64,000 bases of DNA, from contig JAUCEF010000013.1 of assembly GCA_033558025.1 (NCBI GenBank), forward strand, positions 3,403,001 to 3,467,000, in the 5' to 3' direction. The number at the start of each line of letters is the position of its first letter. The first letter of the stretch is position 1. The notes under the pieces are model-generated. The model searched no databases and had not been told where the DNA came from. It saw only the letters and a list, made by a program, of their open reading frames with translations. The translations under genes and the position numbers were made by a program. Below are positions 32,628 through 43,207 of the stretch, one piece after another. The DNA is from Phytophthora sp. 'mugwort'. Taxonomy: Eukaryota > Oomycota > Peronosporomycetes > Peronosporales > Peronosporaceae.

Positions 32628-35348
32628 TCAGGTTTCCGGCTCGATTCCTCCACCGTCGAGAGCTTGAGTCCAGTCAAACGGTCCCCAGTCCTTCATGAAT
32701 GCCAGCACGTCGCGTTTTTCATCGTCAAGCGAGCGACGATTCCCACCCTCGCGTCGCCCATATTTGGGTGGTGTTATGTCCAGCATACCTGCCACAACAT
32801 TCACGCCAAAGTCTCGCGGGAACTTGTCCTCATCCTCAATCACGTGCGCATACCCTCCTCGTCCTTGACGCGTACGCCACTCAATGTAAAAGTACGCAAT
32901 TGTGGGTGGAACATGATTTTTAATTCCACCCTTGCTCGTGTCAATGATCGGTTTATGTGTGCTCCACTCTCCATCGGCTTGCATCAGTTCCTGCTTGAAA
33001 TACAAGGGCGTATCCAATGCCAGCTCAGAGTCGACGGGAATGCACTCGATCAGCGTGTGTCGTTTTCGATGAGGTGCACTTGTTTGCTCAATAAAGACCA
33101 TACTCATACCGTATTGTTTGTCACACATCGTCGTAAGCGCACTCTGGAAGCGTGCGATCTCCTCGCTCACTTGTTCGTCCGCTTGGACTGACGAGCACGT
33201 GTGATCGATTGGCACAATGACACAGTGGCCAAGATGCAATCGAGGCCGGCTTGGTACAGCGAGGTACGTGAATTCGCCTAAGGACAGCATCAAATACTTC
33301 TTGAAACTGGGGCTCGTCATACACAGCTGACACTTTTGCGTCCGTTGGTCCCACCGCTTCGTTTCATTGACGGCAATAGTGTGCTCGCGCTGAGATTGGG
33401 CGCGCCGAGTAAGAGTGGAGTCAGGAGTTTGCAACATCGTTGTGTCCACTTGGTCCTCCTCATCAAAGCCACTAGAAAGATTCTGGGCATTCACTTCAGT
33501 ACCCTTGTAACGCGAGCCCAGTCGAATAATATTCCGTGCGTGGATGGAGTCCATGTTACCTTGGCCAACATGCGCACTTGACAGCCGTTCATCACGCACC
33601 AGCTCTTCAAGTGAGGCTGCTACGTCTTGCCCGTTAATTTTTACGAGGTCAGGACGCTTTTTTTTGCCCTTTCGCGATCCATAGCGCATGTCCTCTTTCT
33701 CTAACGGTGGCAGTGCTCCAGCGATCGCCTCATAGTGTGGAATAGCAGCAGCCGTCTTCTCACGCTCCAGCTTTGCTTCCAGTTCGTTGAGCTGATCCGT
33801 CAATTTGCGGAACAGAGCAGTCTTGCCCATCATCTGAGCTCGCAACGCTTTTGCTGCTAACTTATTCAGTTCAGCCTTCTCATCCTCTTTCTCGGCCCCA
33901 CTTTTCGCTGATAAAGAAGGCACGATACTTTGGGTAGGCGAGAGCGATACCTTTGCTTCGGGAGATCGCTTCTGCTTGAGTTCCATCGAATGCGAAGCCT
34001 CTGATCCACCTGTTGTGAGGGCCACAGGCTTCTTGCTGCCATAAAGAAACGCATTTCGTTTCTCCAACTCGAGCCGCTCGGCCGCGGCCTTCGCTTCATC
34101 GATAACACGAGGAGGTGGAATCTTCTTCTGCTCCACTGTACTAGCAGCGGCTGGTAAATGCTTCTCGGGCTTGAATGACTCGCTTGCGTCCTGCTGCTCA
34201 CGGCCACGCTTATCAGAGCGTGACGAGTTTGACCCACGATTCACTGGCGACCGAGATCGAGAGGGTGATCGCCTGTCAGCCACTCGTGGACGTTTTGCAT
34301 GATCTGGCCGGCTGCGGCTACGACTGCGACCATGCTTCTGTCTTCGAGAGCCTCTGTCGTCGTACTCGCGGGTGCGACCACTACGAGGTCTCTCTTCACG
34401 TCGGGAGGTATTTGACGTGGCACTATGGTCTTCAAAATCGGGTAGCTTATCGTAATCAATAGGTTCTTCCACCTCGTCCTGGTTACCTCTACGCCTAAAG
34501 CTTCGATCAGTTTGTCGTCGTCTGCCTTCATCATGTCTGATATCCGCCTCCACATCCTGCGTCACTGACCGTTGCACTCTCGTTGAGTAGTTCGACAATA
34601 GTGTCTTATCCTTTGCATCTCGTCCAATCTTCAAAGTCTTCCGCTCCCTTTCCGACTTCCTCTCCTCATCATTAATCTCGTGTCGTTTATACTGCAAATG
34701 CGCATGGTCAATTGCTGACCCCTTCCCACTCTCCTTCAGTGCACTTACTGATGCAAATCGTTCACCCACAACTTCCTCCAATGCGACACCTGACTCTCGC
34801 GCTCGGTCCTCTGCTCGTTTCAACATCTTGGCTCTCCAACTCGCTCCTCCATCCCCGAAGAGCGGCATCTCTCCCTCCTCCTCTTTCTCCATCTCGGCGT
34901 CTTCTCCTTCTTCTTCTTTTCCTCCTTGGATCGTTTTAGTAGATATAGTGGGTGCAGCATCAGGGTTCTTTGGGTCATAGAGGCCATAGACCATGCCTGT
35001 CACAGGCTCCCGCATGCCAGCGTCGATCTCCTCCTGGATCTTCTTCTGTTTGGCATCAGCCTGCAGCTCGTCGGCGGTTTTGATTGGTTCGATAGGATCG
35101 GCGTCTGGCCCCGTGAAGGGCATGCACATCCACTCGTCTCGCGGCAGAGCAGCCTCGGTCTTCTTGGGCTCGTCATCTTCTTTTTCTTCACCACTGCTTG
35201 TGTCGCTATGCCTGACCTTGTGCTTTTTCTTCTTAGTCTTGCTCTCCTTCTTCTTCTTCTTGTCTTTCTTCTCCTTCTTGTCACGCCTCGGTCTCTTCTC
35301 GTCCCCAGAACGGCTCGCGAACGTGAGTCCCTGCAGCAGCGAGCTCAT
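32628..35348 (-). CDS. CWF19L2: CWF19L2-like spliceosome-associated protein
   Basis: 906-residue single-exon protein. The N-terminal third is very rich in lysine, acidic residues and RS/RD dipeptides ([30 protein letters not shown]), as in nuclear splicing proteins. The C-terminal 260 residues contain the two CwfJ domains in order: CwfJ_C_1 ([33 protein letters not shown], a HIT-like fold) and CwfJ_C_2 ([30 protein letters not shown]). In yeast and animals this family (Cwf19/Drn1/CWF19L) joins late spliceosomes and interacts with the lariat debranching enzyme. The length matches CWF19L2 rather than the shorter CWF19L1. Start at 35348 ([10 protein letters not shown]); a CCAAT box lies about 40 bp upstream. 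The 1322-residue gene on the same strand ends 116 bp upstream. Confidence 0.93.
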   Translation of the reverse strand: MSSLLQGLTFASRSGDEKRPRRDKKEKKDKKKKKESKTKKKKHKVRHSDTSSGEEKEDDEPKKTEAALPRDEWMCMPFTGPDADPIEPIKTADELQADAKQKKIQEEIDAGMREPVTGMVYGLYDPKNPDAAPTISTKTIQGGKEEEGEDAEMEKEEEGEMPLFGDGGASWRAKMLKRAEDRARESGVALEEVVGERFASVSALKESGKGSAIDHAHLQYKRHEINDEERKSERERKTLKIGRDAKDKTLLSNYSTRVQRSVTQDVEADIRHDEGRRRQTDRSFRRRGNQDEVEEPIDYDKLPDFEDHSATSNTSRREERPRSGRTREYDDRGSRRQKHGRSRSRSRPDHAKRPRVADRRSPSRSRSPVNRGSNSSRSDKRGREQQDASESFKPEKHLPAAASTVEQKKIPPPRVIDEAKAAAERLELEKRNAFLYGSKKPVALTTGGSEASHSMELKQKRSPEAKVSLSPTQSIVPSLSAKSGAEKEDEKAELNKLAAKALRAQMMGKTALFRKLTDQLNELEAKLEREKTAAAIPHYEAIAGALPPLEKEDMRYGSRKGKKKRPDLVKINGQDVAASLEELVRDERLSSAHVGQGNMDSIHARNIIRLGSRYKGTEVNAQNLSSGFDEEDQVDTTMLQTPDSTLTRRAQSQREHTIAVNETKRWDQRTQKCQLCMTSPSFKKYLMLSLGEFTYLAVPSRPRLHLGHCVIVPIDHTCSSVQADEQVSEEIARFQSALTTMCDKQYGMSMVFIEQTSAPHRKRHTLIECIPVDSELALDTPLYFKQELMQADGEWSTHKPIIDTSKGGIKNHVPPTIAYFYIEWRTRQGRGGYAHVIEDEDKFPRDFGVNVVAGMLDITPPKYGRREGGNRRSLDDEKRDVLAFMKDWGPFDWTQALDGGGIEPET

Positions 35349-35464
35349 GACGCCGTTCTAAGGACTCGAAACAAATAGTGGCTGTTGATTGGTCAAAACC
35401 TGTAATATAAAATCTCGAAACGAGGTATACTTTGTATACAATGTCGTTTTCTTAAGTAGCTCGG

Positions 35465-38400
35465 TTAGGATACTTTACGGAGTACATGCAGTCCTTCGGC
35501 TGTGCACCCGAGATCTGCAAACCTGTTGTCTGCTATGGCTTCATCGGGGTCGATTGACACCCGCAACAGGTGGACCGAGAGCGACAGGTACGGCGACATC
35601 TTCAGCATAGCTGCTGCTTCCCTCGGTGTGATGGTCGGATCATCGTGCGCCGCAAGGATGTCAATAGTGGTGTCGAACCCTCGATTCTGGAGCAACTTGG
35701 ACAGTTCTAAGACGCCGTAGAATTCGCCTTCGGATTCAGAACGTGTGGACGCGTACATGTCGTTGCGGAAGTAAAGTCTCAGTGCCGGATTGGTACGCAG
35801 ATACGCTTGGACCATGAGTGTCGACCCTGCTAGCCAAAACTTGTGTGTGCAGTTGAACTGCACTTCAGGACGGGATGAGGCTGAGGTTGACTGAGATGAG
35901 ACAGCCTCCGCTGATGTTGAGGTCGATAGAGTTCCCGAGGGGCCTCTCGAGGTTCCAGGCAGCCGTTCCAGGGCAGAACGGCGTTGGGCGAGCAGCGTGT
36001 AGTGGCACTCCCACCGACAGCACGAACGTTCTCGTGACTGCAAGTTGTGGGCTTGATTGATCAATAAAACGAGTGACCACATCCACCTGCGATTCCGGGG
36101 AGACGGCAGGATCAAGGTCGTCCCATTTGAAAGTGTTGTATTGTTGTTGCTATCGTCGATTTCGGGATATTCCGCAAGCTCCGAGCGTGGGGAGATAATG
36201 GGTTTATTCAGCAGCATCGCCATCTGAGAGGCGCTTTTTGAAGGGTTTTCAGCACTTGATCGAAGTAGCTCGTGCTTGATAGCGGTGGCTGATGCGGCTT
36301 TTATATCCTCTTCATTATTGTTGGGAGATGGTTGCGTCGGATCTAGCCGCATGTGTCGGACATGAGCTTCTTGCTGTTTCAGATTAGCTCGCTCGATCAT
36401 TTGCTCCAGCTCTTGATCCATTTCCTCGTCTTCGTCCATCAAGGACGCTCTGGAGGAAGTCGGTTGGGTTGTACGACGAGCTTTGCCGTTGCTGTAATTG
36501 TCGATTGCACTTTTGCGTTGAACGGCTCCGTTCGTCTTTGGACTTCCAATAGCTTCGTCCGCTGTGGAGATCACCGGCGACGGTCTCTTGACAACGAAAT
36601 TTGAGGCACGAAAGCAGTCCATCCACTCTGAAGACAAGGCATCTCCTGTTGTGTACGACTCATCAGGTACAAAGACACCATTGTAAACCCGCAGTCGATG
36701 CTGCGACGTGAGCAACTTAGAGTCAACGTAGCGTACACGCTCCAGTCCGATATTCCCTTTAATATTGAGCATTTCTCCCGTGATTGCCATGCAGGCGTAG
36801 TAATCAATCTTTGTCACGTACGAGCTTCGGAATTGAGTCATACGTATTTTAGTAGATCCAAGCACAACCGAGTGAGTGGGTCCATGCATCTGTGACACTA
36901 GCTCGGAAATACTCCCGGGTGCAGGTACAAGTGCAGCTCGCCGGGTCTTTGGTCTTCGTCTTGCTTCTAGCGTCATGGGGTCCTGCAAAGGAGGTTCGGT
37001 GGCACGAATCAACTGCACACGAACACTATTATCTTCCGTGAGAAATGGAGTGATGCCGCTTGTTTCCTTCAGCTTTGACTGAAGTGATGTGCGCGGTGCG
37101 AAAAATGGGATGGTGCGAATCAAGTTCGTGGGAAGCCAGTAGTTAACGTCATTGTTTGATGGTGAAGGCTGCAGCCGAGTCGTTTGAGAGCGTGATAATC
37201 GTTGCTGAGAGCTTTGTCGCCTTGACGATTGGAGGTCGGATTGGTCATTAAGATCGTCTAGAGATTCTGCTTCATCGTCGTCACTTGCACCACTGACAGT
37301 ACTATCTCGTCTTCGACGCGCTCCATCAGGTGCTTTCTCACTTGCCTCCATGATATCGTCAGGATTAATGGGGATACATTCCGTGTACCCCAAAGCATTG
37401 ATCCGCAAGTACAATCGCGACGCATTCGCATGTTGCGACCTTTTCCTCCCTTCAGCTGCTGCAACTTGATCTGCTGCTGCTTCGATCCTAGCGTTCTCCA
37501 GCTCGGCATTGTACAGCTCTGGCGGGATATCGTAGATGGCATTGATCACTAACACTAATCGACAAAGTGTGAGTTGCGGAGGCATCACTGAAGCACTCAC
37601 TGCTGGGTCCAGCATATAACTTCGATCTGGAATTCGACTTAGCCCCTCCGCCATCGTTTTACTATTAGGAAGTCCGAGTGCTGCTGAGAATTTGGTCTCG
37701 ATGCGTTGCAACTGCTGGTCACGCTCGTAAATGGCGTAACAAAAGCTGCAGACACTCCATGATTCATACGCAACAGCCGACTCCGGGAGGTCTCGTGCAA
37801 AAGCGGCTGAGAGATATGGTAATGTTTTCTCTGGAGGTAGGCGGGAGCGTATCCTCAGCAGCATATCATTGATCATTTTCAACGTCATCTTGAACGACAA
37901 CTCACTGCTCGGATATGAGGCCATACAGCACTTGCACTGAACGAGTTTGTGAATATTTCGTTGGGATAGAGGGACAATGGCTCGTCGATAATGTCGATGT
38001 CGCGGTTTGCTCCGTCGATCCTCTTCACCCCCGTCATCATCGTCTTCATCCAGAATCAGCGTGTCACGATAAGTTAAATACACCATTCGAAGCTTCAAGG
38101 GCAATGCAAATCCTCGACCAGGATGAATCTTATGATGCACTTGGAAAGCCTTCACTTGGAGCAACCACCAGTCCCCAGCACCATCTTTGACAAAATCGGC
38201 TACAAATGTCTGGAGTGAAATCCGCAGTCGCTGTTCAATGTACCGAACTATCTGTGAGCACAAACACACACACAAAAGTCAGTCAATCACCTCATTTTTC
38301 GCCGTCAATAAACAGAGACGCTGTACAAAACGTACGCGTAAATTGAGTTCGGAAACTGCGGCACATCCGCGTTCTGTCAGCTTGATGAAAGTACACGCCT

Positions 38401-39540
38401 TATCTGTCTGGACGCTCGTGCAGAGACGATTGACAAGAGCAAGACTGCTTCCCGATCCTTCCGGGGCAGTAATGGGAATCGTGGACGAACTAGTTGATCG
38501 AATGAGTCCTGGACGTGGTGAGATCGGGGGCGACGTCGGAGCATTCGGATCTCGAAATGACGCAATATTACTGATCATCCATGCGTGCGATGGTTTGCCA
38601 GCTTCATATACTGCACGCTGAACGAATGGCTTCGATCCATTGCACTTGACAAACTGTTGAAGCGCAAAAGTCTTGTGCATGGCCATCACCCCGTTCAAAA
38701 GCGTCTTGACCTCGCCCAGATTGAGCAAACGCAACTGGTTTCCTTGCGAGTTGTAAGCGGCAGGCCCATAGTCATTTTCGTGGATTGTCGGGGCCATTGT
38801 GGCTATCGGTTCCTTATATACCACGACATGCTGTTCGTCTACTAATGCCGGAGAACCTTCAGCAAATTTGTCAAGTACTTGCTTGTCGCTAAACTCCGTC
38901 GACCGCTGTACGTAACCTTCCTTGTCAGTGTAAATCCAAACAGCGCGTCCCGTCTCGCCATACAAAATCGTGTCAGGGACGTTCAACTTGAGCGCTAAAT
39001 TCTGTCTTGTGGTCGCTGGAAGCTTGGAATTAGCGTCGTATTCGCATCCGGAGACGTGCTTCATACCCGACGTACTAGTATTATGACTGGCTCCTGCCCT
39101 CGCAGTTCTGGGCGGAACAGCGTCTTTCGCGGCGAGGAATGTGTAGAAATGAACGCCAGGCATGAAACTCGTTGTGTAGCAGAAAGCCGTCGCCGGGTCT
39201 GTGAAGGAAACGATGGCGGCTGCAGCTCGATAACGAGCAATGCTGCGATCCACGTGAACGTCTCCTGGAGTCCGAACTTCCTCCCTAATGGATACAGCAC
39301 AATTAAAGTCAAAGCACTTTGTCTAGTAGATTCAGTAGAAACGTACACTTGTCCGAAACTCGAGCTCTGAGCCACTTCCATTGAGGTCTTTTCCGCTTGG
39401 GACAGCGCAGTTTGAAGCTTTTGCTGCATAAAGCTGGTCCGAGCAGTGTTAGGTCGACTAGTGTTGGTCCGTCGAGGCTGAGGTGGATCTTCACTATTGG
39501 GAAGCCGAGTGGAGGCTCCATCACCAAACAATGTCGACAT
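35465..39540 (-). CDS. 1322-residue oomycete protein of unknown function with C2-like C-terminal part
   Basis: Model: exons 39540-39349, 39280-38291 and 38251-35465; introns of 68 and 39 bp, GT-AG, phases agree. I do not recognise a family. Visible: a short serine/arginine-rich N-terminus; a conserved-looking globular part after residue 70 (AFCYTTSFMPGVHFYTFLAA, GETGRAVWIYTDKEGY); a segment FVADFVKDGAGDWWLLQVKA near residue 410 and an acidic run; a cysteine cluster (CKCCMASYP ... CSFCYAIYE) that could bind metal; beta-rich stretches TLCRLVLVINAIYDIPPE and RWMWSLVLLINQAHNLQSRE that look like the first strand of C2 domains, plus low-complexity serine/acidic linkers. A cytosolic membrane- or cilium-associated scaffold is possible (weak inference). 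The start is uncertain: the frame is open upstream to 39960 without a good ATG, and 39540 leaves a 184-bp divergent spacer. Confidence 0.7.
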
Positions 39541-39724
39541 GAAGCTACTCCCGGCGGAGCATCGTCCGGTTTGCGGGTTCTCTATAGCCTCGAGACTCCC
39601 CAGCAAAAGGTTGAAACCGCACGCAAAATCTGTGGTAAAAGTCTTCAAGCCTCTAACTATTTTTGAGTGAAGGTTGTCGAGTGCTGCGGCTAGTAGTTTC
39701 CCAGCTGATGGTTCTTCAGAACAA
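39541..39724. promoter_or_regulatory. 184-bp divergent promoter spacer
   Basis: Separates the inferred start codons of the 1322-residue gene (minus) and the IQ-motif gene (plus). Depends on both start choices. The minus frame stays open across this spacer, so the minus gene could begin further upstream and overlap the plus gene. No box recognised with confidence. Confidence 0.3.
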
Positions 39725-41111
39725 ATGAGTAGCAATGATTTCCAAGCGACAGCGACACAGTTGCTACATCGACAGTCAAGCTCACAGCAGCATCTTCGAC
39801 AGTACACATTTGCAGCTACTATAGCGGTTAGTAAGAGGAAGAAGCGAGATCGTAAGTTTATGGAACTCACGATTAATGCTGTGGAAACCAGGACCGCTTC
39901 TTCTCCGATAATTCGCTTGATCGGCAGAAGCGAGCGGTGGAATGTGCGAGAAGGAGACAAGCTCGGGCTCGTGACCGAGCACTACAGCAGGTTTGTTTTG
40001 TCAATTAAAGAAAGTGGAAGACGTAGTTGGTGTTGACTTGTGGGCTACTACTTGGCAGGCATATCGAGTCGAGCAGTTAGAGAACGAGATGGCAGAAACG
40101 GAGCGAGTGAGAGTACTGAAAGAGGAGCGCGAGGCTTCACGCATGGGGCGCAAGCTTCAACACGTTGCAGCAGCTTACATCCAGTACATTTGGCGACGGC
40201 ATTGCCAGCTCAAGAAAGAAGCAGCATATCGACAGACTCGAGCTGAACGGCTGGTGGTTGATTACTTGTCGTATAGAAGTTGGCAGAGACAAAATGTGAG
40301 ACGTCAAGCTTCTTTTCGGATTCAACGACGCTGGCGAGAGCATCAAGAGTACAAGCAGATCAAACGCGGACTTACCATGCTGGCGCCGTTCTTCCTTCCG
40401 TTCTTGTTTAAACGAAGAGCTCGACGCCAGCACAACGCCATCAAGTTACAGCGATGGTATCGGAAACAACGCTCTCGGAGACGGGAACAAGCAGCGCGTA
40501 GTATCCAGCTAGCGTGGCGGATGTCCGTCTCGAAAGCCAAGATCCGGTACTACTCGCGAGCATATCGTCACCTGACGAACTTGAGACGCCTAGAACGCTC
40601 CGCACGAATTATCCAGCAAGCTCTCGGGAAGCGTGTCATACAACGGCGACTGCTGTATCTCCCAAAGTTCCAAGACTATCCGAGCGTCGTAGCAGCGGCG
40701 TGGCCTCCGTTGCGTCCCGCGGAGGAGCGAGCTTCAGCTTCCTGGCGTCAGGAGAAAGAGCTGCTTGTCGACGCCGTAGCAGAACGCCCGAGACTCGAGA
40801 AGGAGGAAAGAACGCTGCAGTCCGATATCGAGAGGCTTCAACGCCGTCTAGCAGACGCCAAGACGCGTCGGAGCGACGAGAGCGAGCGTTTGCGTCGTCA
40901 CTCGAGTCTGGAGGTGCAGCGACGACTAAAAGACGAGGAAGTCAAGCAAAAGCGTCTGCAAGAGCTGGAAGGGGCCATGCGACGAGCGATCCGACTGGAG
41001 CTGGAGCGAGAGCTGGAGACAGCTCGTCGCCTCATGTTGCGCACTAACAAGAGCAACTTCAATGTAGCCATCTCGGAGGACGAGCGCGTCGAACTCTCTA
41101 AATTAATATAA
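39725..41111 (+). CDS. IQ-motif coiled-coil protein
   Basis: Exons 39725-39826, 39892-39990 and 40059-41111 (introns of 65 and 68 bp, GT-AG, phase 0 throughout), 417 residues. After a glutamine-rich head the protein is almost wholly basic helix with at least five IQ-like motifs: AAAYIQYIWRRH, ASFRIQRRWREH, NAIKLQRWYRKQ, AARSIQLAWRMS and SARIIQQALGKR. IQ motifs bind calmodulin, centrin or myosin light chains (family knowledge). The last 130 residues form a long charged coiled coil (SDIERLQRRLADAKTRRSDE). Likely a calmodulin- or centrin-binding cytoskeletal or axonemal protein; oomycetes make flagellate zoospores (inference). The first two exons were found by matching splice phases. Confidence 0.75.
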
Positions 41112-41166
41112 ATACGGTCGAATCCTTCCTTACTATTAGCCGAAAAGCCTTATTGAAACTGTCGTC

Positions 41167-43189
41167 ATGGGGAAGGTGGAGCTGCTGGATGCGCTCGCGG
41201 AGCTGCAGACTGCGGGGTCTGTAGAGGATCTTAGCGCTCAGTTCGCGGTGATCCATGAAGGTAAGACATCGATCTATCTCTTCGTGCGAGATTCACTTCT
41301 TATTGCAACGTATTGACTGCGCTACACAGCTCTAAGCGACATCCGTCGCAAGCGCTGGAGGTTCCTGGTAGATGCGTGCTCCGTCGTGTTGCGCCAAGTC
41401 TTTGGCCTGGTCTCAAGCGCTGAGTATGGCGACATGGAAGATTTTGACAGTAAACTCTCCATAATTTCGGCCCAGGAAGGGATCGATCTGTGTCTCCAAT
41501 TCATCGAGCCATTGATCCACTCGACAGTGGCTATCGCTGATGCCCTGGACGACGAGCAAGAGGCTGCTGGTCAGCGAGGAGTGCTGGTTGCAGCACTGTT
41601 GCATCTATTTGTCAAGGTTTCGACGGTTAGTGAAGTGAAGTCACGCCTTGTGGCGGCTGTGCTCATGTGTGGGGTGGAAATCCATGTGATCCTAGCTACG
41701 TTTCGGTTTCGAGAAGAGTTGGTGGAGTGTCGACGATCGCTGCTGCCATCGTACGAGAGTGACTCGGAAGAAGAGTCGGAGTTGGGCTTGGAGGATGACG
41801 AAGAGATGTCAGGAGACACAGGGGAGTTTGTGAGCGAGGATATACACTGGATCACCGATCAAGTGGCGAAAGTGTGGGGATTCACTAAGTATCGGTACTT
41901 CTTGCAGACGTCCGGACAGGAACGCGCTTTTGCTGCGTGGCCCTACCGTGGAATCGGGGATTTTTTACACGCGTTGCTTACAGATAAGCGATATGGGGTA
42001 AATGAGTTGCCAGCGGTAATGTCGCCGCTCTCGTGTCTGTTCCATATTGCTGCTTATGCGCACTACATGATCCATTCGGAAGATCGCCAGGTAGAATACC
42101 GTGCCGTTTATTCATTGCTAAATTATCAGATGGACTACGTTTTGATATCTCTACCGATGGATGCATCAGGAGCGTCGTCGTGGGCTTGAATTGCTGCGAG
42201 TAGCAGTGGACCTCTGCCCCCATGGGAAACTCACCCTGTCAAAGGGAAAGGTGGTAAACAGTGACAAGCCGAAGTCATTCCGAGAACAAGCTGAATGTAC
42301 GTTGCTTGATTCAGGGATTTTCACGTTGATTTGAACACTTGGTAATAAAAACTGTTTCTGTAGCTTTCCGTGATCGCGACTGGATGTCTCCCTTGATTCA
42401 GGTCGTTACGAATGCGATGGTTTCGTTTCCAGAGGCCAACGAGCGATCTTCAACGCTGGCTGTCCTGAAAGAGTTGATATCTAAGCTGGTAATCAATGAC
42501 AGGTAGGCAATGTTGTAGTAAGGTGTAATCAGACCTTTATTACCCTGGCTGATAGATTATTGGGATTTCGTGGTTGTTACCAGGTTTTCGCTGCTACATG
42601 ATTTGATCATGAAATGTCCGTATGGCAACGTTGCAGCTGTACTCGTTGATTTTATTCGCAATGATGCTGTCCAGGCCTGGTCTTCATCCGAGGAGAGCCC
42701 TCAGTCACGTACGTATCAACCTATGAACAACCTTCTTAATCTGAACACTTTTTGTCATTGTTTTGCTTTGTTAACAGCATTTAAAACGACAGCAATCTGC
42801 TTGCTGCTCCAAGATACATTAACCCAAGCTGCAGAGCGCGATCTTGTGTTGCATGCTGATCTCATTGCAAGTTGTTTGAGTCTGATCCGGTTCTTGTACA
42901 TCCGCGACAAGGTCGGTGGACGATCACCACCCTATGATTAATCAACTTGTTAACGTGTGATACTCTTGATGAATGAATACAGGATAACAAAACAGGTATC
43001 CGTACTAAACCTACCGATTGCGGTATCTGGGGGGTGCTGGCACGAATCAGTAAGCGCCTTCAAGTGAAGATTGAAGAATCGACATCACGACGCTGTGACG
43101 CAACTGGACCTCACTCCATTGAGAATGACTTTACGCATCTCATGATCTTAGAAGCATCTCTTGGCTCGACGCTCGACCTTTGCAACTAA
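41167..43189 (+). CDS. GLMN: Glomulin/ALF4-like SCF regulator, with one reading-frame break
   Basis: Six exons: 41167-41260, 41330-42296, 42364-42502, 42584-42708, 42778-42911 and 42983-43189; GT-AG ends and phases agree apart from one +1 break near 42150-42185. The C-terminal half matches the glomulin/FAP68 family: LELLRVAVDLCP, FSLLHDLIMKCPYGNVAAVL, ADLIASCLSLIRFLYIRDKD and NKTGI. Animal glomulin binds RBX1 and blocks SCF ubiquitin ligases; plant ALF4 does the same. An acidic loop (YESDSEEESELGLEDDEEM) sits in the middle. At the break the frame reads MDYVLISLPMD and then stops, while the +1 frame resumes MHQERRRGLELL. Either one base is extra (sequencing error or mutation) or there is an unusually short 31-nt GT-AG intron (42137-42167). 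Its stop lies 18 bp from that of the next, convergent gene. Confidence 0.82.
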
Positions 43190-43207
43190 ATCCGGCCAAA
43201 TGTACTT

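Noticed and set aside
39541..39960. N-terminal extension of the 1322-residue protein
   Set aside because: The frame stays open and looks partly protein-like, but it overlaps the plus-strand IQ gene and has no good start; 39540 is preferred, with doubt.
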